Below, one piece after another: positions 24,587 through 32,865 of a stretch of DNA of 64,000 bases. The stretch is from CAYFWF01 sp964346815 (lineage in GTDB: Bacteria; Acidobacteriota; Aminicenantia; Aminicenantales; Aminicenantaceae): positions 62,001 to 126,000 of the forward strand of contig CAYFWF010000060.1 in the NCBI GenBank assembly GCA_964346815.1. The letters are read 5' to 3'. Each line of letters starts with the position of its first letter. Within the stretch, counting starts at the first letter, position 1. Made by a program: the position numbers and the translations under genes. Under the pieces are notes generated by a model. The model saw only the letters and a program-made list of their open reading frames with translations, searched no databases and was not told the origin of the DNA.

Positions 24587-27331
24587 CTATTCTTTCATCA
24601 GAGCCTCATAGACGGCCCAGATTGCGCCGGGCCTCATGTATTTCATAGCACGGAAGAGATTTTCACCGTATTTTTTCTCTGGGTTGTTATAGACGAATTC
24701 ATCCGGGTGTCTGTAGGCTTCGGGAGTCTTGAAAAAATAGCCCTGTCCATGGGGACTATAGACGACATGATAGGCTCCGTAGGCTGCATGCATCCCTTCC
24801 TCCTTTAAACCATGGAGGATGCAGTTGGAAGCAAAAGCGAAGGTCGTTCCAACCCAGACTTCATCCCCCTGCTGGCTGAAGTGCTGCGACCCATCCGCCT
24901 TCCTTCCGTTTACGGCTCCCATCAATCCTTTGCCGTAGTCCAAAACATTTATTTGGTAGATCGTCTCTAGGGTTCTCCTGGCATTTTCTGGAGGGATGAT
25001 CCGTTCACTCTCTTTATCTTCCAAGCCCATCCACTTGGTGTACCAGATTCCGAAAAGCTGGTCGGACATGATATCGTCGGTGTCACTATCGATGTTGTAG
25101 TATCCTCCTCCTTCATTCCACAACTTCTGCAGTGATTGTCTACCTCTTTCGTACCAAGACATATATCTTTTGATGACCTTGTTTACAGCGTTTCCATCCA
25201 CTTCAGAAATTCCCAGCTCGATCAAGATCCGTCCCATAGTATAGGTCGTTTTCAAGGCCGCAAGCCACAGGATGCCCACATATGCGCTTTCTCCTTTCAT
25301 CTTCCAGGTGTCATAGGTCTGGTCGGGGATCCCTTCATTCAGAGGAATATGGCTTTCAGGGTCCCCGAATCTCTTTTCCAGGGTGTCCAGAGCAATCACT
25401 GACGTTCGGAACACTCTCCGGAGAAAATCGCTGTCTTTCGAACCGGTATATAGAAAATCCCTGAATCCGCGAAGAGGGAATTTGGGATTCAAGTCTTTCC
25501 AGGCGTTTCCATTCTGCCAGTCAAAGGCATTGAGCACCACCCAAGGGCGGTTTCGGGGTGAGCCGATATCATGAGGGATCATGCCATAGACTTTATTGGT
25601 GCTCCAGTAGTAGTGCAACTTATCTTTCGGAACCTCGTCGGGAAAAACGAGTGGATAAGTGTACATCTTGTATGCAGGATCCTCCCGATCGATCGTCTGG
25701 GCGAAAAATTTCATGTTGTTCAATTCCAGCTCTGGCCACAGCTTCAAAAAGTGCCAGGACGAATAGGCATCCACATCAAAGGTGCCGTACATCAGGTAAT
25801 CCACACTCTCCAGATAAGTATGGAGATTGGTAGAGGCATCCCAGATACTCGTTTCGGCAAGGACGTAGAGTTCATTGAGAAGATTTTGCTTGAACCAGTC
25901 GGGCAGATTCTCATTTGCGGTGAACTCCTTCTGCCAACTATCTATCTGGGATTCCCACTCTTGGTATTTAGCCAAGGCTCCAGCAGCGAGATCAAACGCG
26001 TTGTTCCCTTCCGACCCGAAGAACTGGGTGTATTTTTTCCTGTATTTCACTCCTCTTCCAAACTCGTAATAAGGGAAATCCCAGGCCACCACCATCGGAA
26101 ACTCCAGATGCTCCTGAGGGCCTAAAGTAAGCTTCACAGCAATGGCAGCAGCTAAAGAATCTTCTTTCTCTGCGGTTCGGGAATCTGTGGAGTTGGAAAG
26201 AGTTCCGTCTCTGGAAAAGGATTCCCACACCTCGCTTCCCGACCCTTGAGGATCGAAATCGGTGTGATAATAAACCTCGGTTTTTCCAGGGATCTCCTGC
26301 GCTGCAATGCACATGGAGCCCGCTAATGCATTTCCCTGCCTGATATCCATGTTCCTTCTGCTGAACACAATGCCTCTCGTATCCCCTTCCTGGATGAATC
26401 GATTGAAATTTCCATTACTTTTCCGATCCCAGATGAAATCTGTTGGATGAATCCGGGGATTTTGAACAATCGGCTCCCATCCGATCATGTTCTGCCAAGT
26501 GAGCATGACGCTGACCTCAACAGGCTGTTTTCCAGGATTCTCCACGATCCATTTGTAGAGAGCTACCGGATAGCTCGTCTCTTTGTAGTTGTGCGGGATG
26601 ATAGGGGAAAACTGCGTTACAGCGATTTTGGCCGGAAATTCTTCATTCGCCTCATAGGAAAATCCCGATTTGGGAAACAGGGCGTAATAACTCCCTTTCC
26701 CCTCAGGATAGTTCCATTTCCAGCTCTGGAGTCCAGACTCAGAAGGAGGGATATCGGTCGAAAGGGTCTGGATAATGACTCTATCGCCGCCTTTCATGTA
26801 CACATGAAACTGATCTGCCCAGATAGTGTCATCCACCATCCAACCGGGTTTCAAAAACCAGTAACGAAAATTCCCGCTTATGGTCCACTCAAAAGAACCC
26901 GCTCCAATGCCTCCGACGGGACAGGCGCTCCCCTCGGCCTGGTTGTCGATGTTATCCGGAGCGACCGTATGACCGAATTCCCTCAATTTGTAGCCTATCG
27001 GGCGGTCAAAGGCACAAGGAGGGAAATTTCCGAGGTTTGTTTTCGAATAATTGAGCTTACCGAGTATATAGTTCAACACTTGCGGACCGGATTTCAACCC
27101 CTTTTTATTCGCTTCCTGAATGAGCTTCTCGATCCGCCCTTCGATCTCCTCTCCTCGATCATCACAGACCCCTTTTTCCATCAGGAGCTGCGTGTAATCA
27201 CTCCGGAGTCGATTCTTTATACTTTCCTGGCTGGCATGAAGCCGGCATCTGCCACAAATGATCAGGATCATTTGTACAGAAAGAAAAACGATCAACCATG
27301 GGATCAGACTTTTTTTCTCGGTTACACTCAT
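24587..27331 (-). CDS. GH116-type glycosidase (GBA2/DUF608 family)
   Basis: 914 residues with an N-terminal hydrophobic signal or anchor (about 9-27). The N-domain carries the GBA2 hallmark ACPVGGIGAGSFEWTISGNFRYW, and the (alpha/alpha)6 catalytic domain has LNELYVLAETSIW at about 487, the region expected to hold the nucleophile Glu, PHDIGSPRNRPW, and EGIPDQTYDTW near 673, where the acid/base Asp lies in characterised GH116 enzymes. Known activities are beta-glucosidase, beta-xylosidase and beta-N-acetylglucosaminidase, so the substrate is open; context favours hexosamine-containing glycans. AAGGAGAAAATC precedes ATG. A repeat element lies between it and nagA, so it probably has its own promoter. 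Confidence 0.88.
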   Translation of the reverse strand: MSVTEKKSLIPWLIVFLSVQMILIICGRCRLHASQESIKNRLRSDYTQLLMEKGVCDDRGEEIEGRIEKLIQEANKKGLKSGPQVLNYILGKLNYSKTNLGNFPPCAFDRPIGYKLREFGHTVAPDNIDNQAEGSACPVGGIGAGSFEWTISGNFRYWFLKPGWMVDDTIWADQFHVYMKGGDRVIIQTLSTDIPPSESGLQSWKWNYPEGKGSYYALFPKSGFSYEANEEFPAKIAVTQFSPIIPHNYKETSYPVALYKWIVENPGKQPVEVSVMLTWQNMIGWEPIVQNPRIHPTDFIWDRKSNGNFNRFIQEGDTRGIVFSRRNMDIRQGNALAGSMCIAAQEIPGKTEVYYHTDFDPQGSGSEVWESFSRDGTLSNSTDSRTAEKEDSLAAAIAVKLTLGPQEHLEFPMVVAWDFPYYEFGRGVKYRKKYTQFFGSEGNNAFDLAAGALAKYQEWESQIDSWQKEFTANENLPDWFKQNLLNELYVLAETSIWDASTNLHTYLESVDYLMYGTFDVDAYSSWHFLKLWPELELNNMKFFAQTIDREDPAYKMYTYPLVFPDEVPKDKLHYYWSTNKVYGMIPHDIGSPRNRPWVVLNAFDWQNGNAWKDLNPKFPLRGFRDFLYTGSKDSDFLRRVFRTSVIALDTLEKRFGDPESHIPLNEGIPDQTYDTWKMKGESAYVGILWLAALKTTYTMGRILIELGISEVDGNAVNKVIKRYMSWYERGRQSLQKLWNEGGGYYNIDSDTDDIMSDQLFGIWYTKWMGLEDKESERIIPPENARRTLETIYQINVLDYGKGLMGAVNGRKADGSQHFSQQGDEVWVGTTFAFASNCILHGLKEEGMHAAYGAYHVVYSPHGQGYFFKTPEAYRHPDEFVYNNPEKKYGENLFRAMKYMRPGAIWAVYEALMKE

Positions 27332-27358
27332 GATTTTCTCCTTATTAATCTATGGAGG

Positions 27359-27674
27359 TTGTCCCAAAGTGACGGGAAATAAAATCGGAATAAAGGAGCA
27401 GGAAATGTCAGAGCGGCATTGAAGATTTAGCCTTCCCGAACCGTCCTTCGGGGGAATCCGACCTTGTCGGACGCCGAGGATGTATTGAGCACGACGATTC
27501 CAAAGGTTTAAGAACCGGATTAACAGAAGATAAAGTCCAAAGTTTGGATGGATCATGCGCAGTTCCGCAGGCGCCGAGAAGGACGGTGAATGAATGGCGT
27601 TAAAAATCTGAACTAGAGCGGAGACATTTCCTTGCTTCTTAAGACGATACCTCATTCCCTTCACTTTGAGACAA
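27359..27674. repeat. Non-autonomous element (MITE-like) with terminal inverted repeats, copy A
   Basis: About 316 bp bounded by TTGTCCCAAAGTGA (27359-27372) and its inverted partner TCACTTTGAGACAA (27661-27674), 13 of 14 matching. The left 39 bp (27362-27400) recur with one mismatch at 31005-31043, and the right 26 bp recur there with four mismatches. No intact transposase is visible inside. It fills most of the 350-bp gap between nagA and the GH116 gene and starts 8 bp past the nagA stop codon. Interior sequence includes an inverted CCGTCCTTC/GAAGGACGG pair of unknown meaning. Confidence 0.65.
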
Positions 27675-27681
27675 AGCCAAT

Positions 27682-28857
27682 CTATGACTTTTTGGTAAAC
27701 ACAGGTCTGCCGTGAAGGATTGTTTCGATGACTTCGAAATCCTGATCGAGTACGGCCAAATTCGCTGTTTTTCCCGATTGTATGCTTCCGATTTCCCCTC
27801 CCAGACCCAGAACCTCTGCAGGATTGAGAGAGGCCATGTTTACCGCCTGGTTGATAGTGACTCCGGTCCAGCCGACCATGTTTTTCACGGCTCGATTCAA
27901 GGTCAATACACTTCCGGCTAAAACATCGCTGTCTTTGATTATCGCCCTGAGGCCTCTGACATCGATCTCCCTGTTCCCCCACTGGAAGACGCCGTCCCCT
28001 GCTCCGGCAGCTTTCAGGGAATCCGTGATCAAACAGAGTTTTTCCGTACCTTTTCTGGCGACAGCCAGCCGCAAGGCCGCAGGGTGCACATGGATGCCGT
28101 CGGCGATCAGCTCAGCCGAGGTTCCATCGGAATCCAAAACAGCGCCCACAACACCCGGCTCTCTGTGGTTGAACTCTCTCATAGCATTGAAAAGATGGGT
28201 GGCATGACTGATTCCCTCCCTGAAGCTTTGCAGTGCCTGTTCATAGGAGGCATTGGAATGTCCTATGGCTACAACCAGGCCAGCCTCCTTCAACTTCAAG
28301 ATAAAACGTCTGTTATCGCCAACCTCAGGAGCCAGCGAAATGATCCCTTTTATTCCCTGAACAGCATTTATCAGGCGACTCACTTCGGGCTCTTCCATTG
28401 CCCTGATAGCAGAAGGATCCTGAGCCCCCTTTTTCTGTTCACTCAAGAACGGACCTTCGATATGAACTCCTAACAACTCGGAAGGCACCCCAATTCGGGC
28501 CTGAGTCTGAGAGGCCCTTTTGATGACTTCCACTGCCTCTAGGACCTCCTCTATGGGGGCCGACATGGTCGATCCCAAAAATCCGGTCACTCCGCATCGG
28601 GACTGGTGGAGAGCTATCTGTTCCAGACTCTCTGCCCGACAATCCATAACATCTTTTTTCAAAGCTCCATGGAGATGAAGATCGATAAAGCCCGGTGCGA
28701 TGAACGCCTCACCATAATCGGTGCATCCGTCTTCTGCCGCATTCCTTTTCTGTTGATGGGGAAAGACATCGGCGATCTTATCTCCTTCGATCCTCACCAT
28801 GCCGCCTTCGACAATCCTGTCCGCAAGGACGACGTTTCCCTTCAGAATTTTATTCAT
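27682..28857 (-). CDS. nagA: N-acetylglucosamine-6-phosphate deacetylase
   Basis: 391 residues. Amidohydrolase barrel with the metal site region IDLHLHGALKKDVMD, the acidic HIEGPFLS block, GHSNASYEQAL and THLFNAMREF metal-binding histidines, VELIADGIHVHPAALRLA-like segment and the catalytic Asp in LITDSLKAAGAG. It hydrolyses GlcNAc-6-phosphate to glucosamine-6-phosphate and acetate in the cytosol, the substrate for NagB encoded at 37907-38704. ATG at 28857 is chosen because it aligns with the usual family N-terminus (MNKILKGNVVLADRIVEGG); an upstream TTG at 28905 would overlap the previous gene. Last gene of the seven-gene hexosamine operon, 16 bases after the YdjC-like gene. Confidence 0.93.
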   Translation of the reverse strand: MNKILKGNVVLADRIVEGGMVRIEGDKIADVFPHQQKRNAAEDGCTDYGEAFIAPGFIDLHLHGALKKDVMDCRAESLEQIALHQSRCGVTGFLGSTMSAPIEEVLEAVEVIKRASQTQARIGVPSELLGVHIEGPFLSEQKKGAQDPSAIRAMEEPEVSRLINAVQGIKGIISLAPEVGDNRRFILKLKEAGLVVAIGHSNASYEQALQSFREGISHATHLFNAMREFNHREPGVVGAVLDSDGTSAELIADGIHVHPAALRLAVARKGTEKLCLITDSLKAAGAGDGVFQWGNREIDVRGLRAIIKDSDVLAGSVLTLNRAVKNMVGWTGVTINQAVNMASLNPAEVLGLGGEIGSIQSGKTANLAVLDQDFEVIETILHGRPVFTKKS

Positions 28858-28873
28858 TGCATCAAATCCCGGA

Positions 28874-29755
28874 TCAGGAATCGTTTCGGGATTCTTTTTG
28901 AACAAACAGTTTCCTGTAATCTGTCAATCGAATGTTGCGCCGCCTGACGATCTTTTTGATTTTTTTACTCGTGAGAGCCTCGGTAACGGCGGCCCTGTGA
29001 AGAGCAATGTTTTTCAAACCCTCTGGATTTGCATCCTCCAGAGCTCTTTCTTCAGGTGTATCCAGCCCAGGATGAACGATCAACAGCCATAATCCCGGTC
29101 CTAACTGCTTGAGCATCTCGGCAAGAGCCTTTTCCTTCTGATGATAAGGAACTTCATAAATGCTCAATCGGTCACCTTCATATCCCTGCGAGATGGGAAC
29201 TCCATAATCCAATGACATTCTTTTGACTATGGCGTGGAGTTCAGGAGTCGCCCTGGCAGTGCCCATATGCGTGTCTATGTACTGCACATTTATCTGCCGT
29301 TTGAGCGCCAGGTCCACCTGAGCTCTCAGCTCCTCCTCCACTTCTTCGAGAGAGGGTTTCGCAGCCAGAAAAGCCTCGGTCGTCTGATAGAAATAGCCCT
29401 CTTCATCCACCAGACTCGGAACCTCAGTCACAGGCAGCACAGGCTTCCATCTGTAATCCCGCCATTCTCCGTTCAGTGTTAAATGCACTCCGATGCACCA
29501 ATCCGGATTTTCCCGGCACATACGGGCAGCCATCTCGAACCAGGGAGCCGGGACAATGATGGATGAACAGGTTAAAATGCCCTCCTCGAAAGCTTTTTTC
29601 ACAGCCATATTTGTGGCATGGGTCATCCCAAGGTCATCTCCCCGGACGATGAGCCGGATAGGTTCCTCCTCCTTTATTTCAGGGGGAGGTGCGCACATGG
29701 TCCCGAGGAAACACAATATGAAGAAAATCACAGAAAAAAGAGAATGCTTTTTCAT
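28874..29755 (-). CDS. ChbG/YdjC-type carbohydrate deacetylase, lipoprotein
   Basis: 293 residues. A lipoprotein signal (lipobox LGTMC near 18-22) precedes the YdjC fold: LIVRGDDLGMTHATN (metal-binding Asp pair), GVHLTLNGEW, VQYIDTHMGTA with metal-binding His, and LLIVHPGLDTPEE. Characterised ChbG removes the acetyl group from chitobiose or chitotriose (also as 6-phosphates) in the E. coli cytosol; here the signal peptide makes the enzyme periplasmic or outer-membrane bound, which changes where deacetylation occurs. Its ATG overlaps the MFS gene stop by four bases (ATGA type), so the two are translationally coupled. Followed by nagA. Confidence 0.85.
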   Translation of the reverse strand: MKKHSLFSVIFFILCFLGTMCAPPPEIKEEEPIRLIVRGDDLGMTHATNMAVKKAFEEGILTCSSIIVPAPWFEMAARMCRENPDWCIGVHLTLNGEWRDYRWKPVLPVTEVPSLVDEEGYFYQTTEAFLAAKPSLEEVEEELRAQVDLALKRQINVQYIDTHMGTARATPELHAIVKRMSLDYGVPISQGYEGDRLSIYEVPYHQKEKALAEMLKQLGPGLWLLIVHPGLDTPEERALEDANPEGLKNIALHRAAVTEALTSKKIKKIVRRRNIRLTDYRKLFVQKESRNDS

Positions 29756-30957
29756 ATATCCCGTCCTTTCGTCCAGGAAAGATGCCTGCGCCGCTGCAAT
29801 CTGATCAGAAACATCTGGAGAAGAATTATCATACTACAATTGACCACAGGAATGAACATCCCCTGTTTCAGGCTGTAGGCATACGCAATCTTCCCGACAA
29901 GCCAAGGAGACGTCATTCCGCCCAAAAGGGCCACCACGAAAACAACACTGAAGGCAGTGCCTGAAAAACGAGGGAAGGATTCGCCCACCACAGCGAGAGT
30001 CGTGGGAAAGATGGCTGCAAAACCCAAGCCGATGATAACAGTGCTCAGGCCGGCAACAAATCTGGATGGTGCGATAATCATCAAAACAGCAGAGCATAAA
30101 GAAACCAGTGCACTGAGAAGAATGAGATACTCGTTCCTCAAGACCTTCAGCACCCTGCTGGATGCCAAACGACCCCCCATGATCGCTGCCCAATAGCCTG
30201 CTAGCAGAAAGGAAGCTGTCTTCGCTGTTAATCCAAAGGATTCATGGAGATAGGTCGAGATCCAACCACCGACCGTAAATTCATTACCTGATTGAAAAAA
30301 CAGGAGAAATCCACAAAGCCAGAGAAGAGGATTTTTGACCACATGAGCAGCATGCGAAAGCGGGAAGCCCTGTTCATGTTTCGGCTTGGGAAAAGAGAAG
30401 ATCAGAAATAAAAAAAACGGCACGAGACAGAGCATGGTCGCCAGAAGCAAAATGTATTTGAGGCCGATGTTTTCAAGCCACACTCCGATGAGGAATGGGA
30501 TAGTCAAGGCTCCGAATCCAAAGAAAATTCCGAGAAGATTCAGAGCCGAGCTCCTCTTTTCTGGATGGATATCGCTGGTCAGGGCATTTGTCCCTCCGTT
30601 CAATCCCCCTCCTCCGAAACCAAGGAAAATCGCAGCTGCAAGGATCACAGCATACGAGGATGCAGCCGTAAACAGCAGGAGCGAAAAGGCAACCAGAGCA
30701 GAACAAACGATCAAAAACGACTTGAACCCGAATCGATCGACGATGGGTCCAAAAAACAGGGACATGACCAACATAGCCAGGTTCATGGTGAAAAAAAGAT
30801 TCCCGGCCTCACTCTTGTTGAACTGAATCTTCTCGAACAGAGAAGGCATTATGGCACCCAGAATGGCCATGACGATTCCGAAGACAAACATGCCCGCACA
30901 GGCCGACAACATCAACTGTGCTGTTTTAACTTGAGAATTCATTCCTTTCATATTCAT
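29752..30957 (-). CDS. MFS transporter, probable sugar/amino-sugar permease
   Basis: 401 residues from ATG 30957, preceded by GGAAAGGAAAA. An upstream frame continues through the repeat element and is not taken as coding. Twelve hydrophobic segments, with the MFS loop motif FGPIVDRFGFKSFLIV after TM2 and GLGFAAIFPTTLAVVGESF in the second half, resembling the fucose/sugar permease group (FucP-like, FHS type). Placed between a SIS-domain protein and an exported deacetylase in the GlcNAc operon, it is a good candidate to import GlcNAc or a disaccharide by proton symport. The specific substrate is inferred from context only. Confidence 0.85.
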   Translation of the reverse strand: MNMKGMNSQVKTAQLMLSACAGMFVFGIVMAILGAIMPSLFEKIQFNKSEAGNLFFTMNLAMLVMSLFFGPIVDRFGFKSFLIVCSALVAFSLLLFTAASSYAVILAAAIFLGFGGGGLNGGTNALTSDIHPEKRSSALNLLGIFFGFGALTIPFLIGVWLENIGLKYILLLATMLCLVPFFLFLIFSFPKPKHEQGFPLSHAAHVVKNPLLWLCGFLLFFQSGNEFTVGGWISTYLHESFGLTAKTASFLLAGYWAAIMGGRLASSRVLKVLRNEYLILLSALVSLCSAVLMIIAPSRFVAGLSTVIIGLGFAAIFPTTLAVVGESFPRFSGTAFSVVFVVALLGGMTSPWLVGKIAYAYSLKQGMFIPVVNCSMIILLQMFLIRLQRRRHLSWTKGRDI

Positions 30958-31001
30958 TTTTCCTTTCCACAATCTTGAGTTTCTATTCTTATTAATCGGC
31001 C

Positions 31002-31068
31002 TTTTCCCAAAGTCACGGGAAATAAAATCGGAATAAAGGAGCACCTCGTTTCCATCACTTTGGGACAA
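31002..31068. repeat. Short copy B of the inverted-repeat element, supplying a gene stop codon
   Basis: 67 bp. Left end TTTTCCCAAAGTCA (31002-31015), right end TCACTTTGGGACAA (31055-31068). It combines the left 39 bp and right 26 bp of copy A with the middle missing. The right terminus lies inside the 3' end of the SIS-domain gene: read on the minus strand it encodes the last residues I-V-P-K and the TGA stop. Confidence 0.6.
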
Positions 31069-31822
31069 TCATCTGCCTTTTGTAATAAAACTCAGTGAAG
31101 GCCTGATAGACCTTGTGCAAGTGGTCTTTGGGCACTCCTTCCACATTGGGTGAAACAAACGTAGGGGGGACTATTCCCTTTTTTGCGAGTATGGAAGCTG
31201 TCTCCGCAACCAGTGACATGGCTACAGATACTGCCGCCACCGTGGAACCCGCTGCGACCTTTTCCAACTGTCCTACATCCACCAGTGCATCCTCCGGGGG
31301 GACACAGTTGTCGATGGCGATATCCGCGATATCCGGGAGCATCTTACCCGACGGATGGCTGCGTTTCGCTGTCTTGGCATTTTCCAGCGACGACACACAG
31401 ATAACCCTCAATCCCTTTTTCTTGGCTTCCAAAGCGATCTCGATAGGAACCGTATTCAAACCGCCGTGGGAAAAAACCAGTATGCAATCCCGGAGCTCCA
31501 GCGGGAAGCTTTGCAGGAAAACCTCTGCATACCCTTGCTGTCTTTCTAACCAAAGAAGCTCTCTAGCTCCGCCAGGGCCGATCACGTTGAACCACATCAG
31601 CCTCGGATCATAAAGGGGGAAAAATCCTACAAAACTTCCGTATCTGGGAAAGATATCGAGAACAGGGATGACCGAGTGTCCGCTTCCAAACATATAGACA
31701 CGGCCGTCACTCCGTATGCTCTCAGCCATAATCTTCGCAGCGGCCTTTATCTTATCCATCTCATGCGTTCTGATATGTTCCAGGATTTCTTGAATCTTGG
31801 CTAAATAATCCGGTGCAGACAT
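31055..31822 (-). CDS. SIS-domain sugar isomerase/sugar-phosphate binding protein
   Basis: 255 residues from ATG 31822, with AAGGAGAT at ideal spacing; a longer frame upstream lacks this site. SIS-fold motifs: GRVYMFGSGHSVIPVLDIFPRYG (phosphosugar loop), DCILVFSHGGLNTVPIEIALEAKKKG and VAAGSTVAAVSVAMSLV. It resembles the UPF0309 group, whose members bind phosphosugars but lack a defined reaction; MurQ-type etherases and GlmS isomerase domains share the fold. In this operon a role on GlcNAc-6-phosphate, N-acetylmannosamine-6-phosphate or MurNAc-6-phosphate is plausible. The last four codons and the stop come from a repeat terminus. It is preceded by the ROK kinase with a 32-bp gap. Confidence 0.85.
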   Translation of the reverse strand: MSAPDYLAKIQEILEHIRTHEMDKIKAAAKIMAESIRSDGRVYMFGSGHSVIPVLDIFPRYGSFVGFFPLYDPRLMWFNVIGPGGARELLWLERQQGYAEVFLQSFPLELRDCILVFSHGGLNTVPIEIALEAKKKGLRVICVSSLENAKTAKRSHPSGKMLPDIADIAIDNCVPPEDALVDVGQLEKVAAGSTVAAVSVAMSLVAETASILAKKGIVPPTFVSPNVEGVPKDHLHKVYQAFTEFYYKRQMIVPK

Positions 31823-31854
31823 CTGAAATCTCCTTTCCTTGGCATCTAGAAATA

Positions 31855-32832
31855 TCAAATCTTGTTCCAGGCCAATTTTCCGGCACCGTAAAGTCCGGCA
31901 TCTTCTCCCAGATGGGACAGCTCCAGGCGAACCTTTTGTGCGGCCAGAGGCTGGGCCCATTTTTTAAAATCCCTTCTCACCGGATCCAAAAGGATCTCCC
32001 CAGCCTGGAAGAGACCGCCTCCGAGTACGATCACCTCAGGATTCAGGATACTCACAATATTGGCAATCCCCATGGCTAAATACTGGACGGTGGTGTCGAG
32101 GGCCTTCTGGGCGACAGAGTCTCCCTTTTGCGCTGCCTGCACCACTTTTTCCGCCGTGATCTTATCCATCTGCCCTTCGGCCATCTCTTCGAGGACCGAG
32201 GATTCGCCTGATTCTATCAGGCTTGCCGCCCGCCTGGCCACAGAAGGACCAGAGGCTTCGGTCTCGAAACAGCCCCTTGCAGCATATTCATCTCGAAACT
32301 CTGCATTGAGGGCAAACCAGCCGACTGCGCCCGCGATGTCATCGCAACCCCGACAGAGCCTTCCATCCATGAGTATGCCTGCACCGATTCCTGTGCCCAC
32401 CGCAAGATAGACGGCGTCTTTTTTTCCTCTGGCTGCGCCACACCACTGCTCGCCCAGGACATAAGCGCTGCGGTCGCTGTCGAGCACTAAGGGCAACTGG
32501 ATATTTTCCTCTAACCTGGATTTTAGAGGTAAATGATCCCATCCCGGAATATTGGGAGCCCAGACCAATCCTTTTTCGTGAAAAACCACACCAGGGACGG
32601 CAATCCCGACCGCACCGATTTCCCCATTTTCTGCATGTGCATATCGCTCCAGATTTTTAACGATATCAATGATCTGGATTGCCGATTTTTCAGGACCATC
32701 TCCAGCTATTGCCGCTTTATTCCTGTGCAGCATATACCCATCTCTTGTAAACAAGGAAGATGAGATCTTTGTCCCTCCGATATCTACGGCCCCGCAAAAA
32801 CTCTTCTTGTGTTTTGTGAGTGATACAGCCAT
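31855..32832 (-). CDS. ROK-family sugar kinase
   Basis: 325 residues. ATP-binding DIGGTKISSSLF at 17-28, GIAVPGVVF, WDHLPLKSRLEENIQLPLVLDSDRSAYVLGE with the catalytic Asp region, AVGTGIGAGILMDGRL (second phosphate loop) and a C-terminal NPEVIVLGGGLF. ROK enzymes include glucokinase, N-acetylglucosamine kinase NagK and N-acetylmannosamine kinase. The usual zinc motif CxCGxxGCxE is reduced: only GCFETEASG remains and the upstream Cys pair is absent, a variant seen in some ROK subgroups. In this operon the most likely reaction is ATP-dependent phosphorylation of imported GlcNAc, giving the NagA substrate. Between GH42-like and SIS genes. Confidence 0.87.
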   Translation of the reverse strand: MAVSLTKHKKSFCGAVDIGGTKISSSLFTRDGYMLHRNKAAIAGDGPEKSAIQIIDIVKNLERYAHAENGEIGAVGIAVPGVVFHEKGLVWAPNIPGWDHLPLKSRLEENIQLPLVLDSDRSAYVLGEQWCGAARGKKDAVYLAVGTGIGAGILMDGRLCRGCDDIAGAVGWFALNAEFRDEYAARGCFETEASGPSVARRAASLIESGESSVLEEMAEGQMDKITAEKVVQAAQKGDSVAQKALDTTVQYLAMGIANIVSILNPEVIVLGGGLFQAGEILLDPVRRDFKKWAQPLAAQKVRLELSHLGEDAGLYGAGKLAWNKI

Positions 32833-32865
32833 CCCTGATCGCTTTTTTCTATTTTTCCTCTATCA

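Noticed and set aside
26447..27382. Plus-strand open frame of 311 codons opposite the GH116 N-domain
   Set aside because: Runs into the repeat element and lacks any motif; GH116 is unambiguous on the other strand.
27350..27982. Minus-strand frame of 210 codons across the repeat element and nagA end
   Set aside because: Overlaps nagA out of frame and reads the repeat; basic, low-complexity product with no domain. Considered as a transposase remnant, but no DDE or HUH motif could be seen.
30958..31068. N-terminal extension of the MFS gene to 31068
   Set aside because: The added codons are repeat sequence and a better ribosome site precedes ATG 30957.
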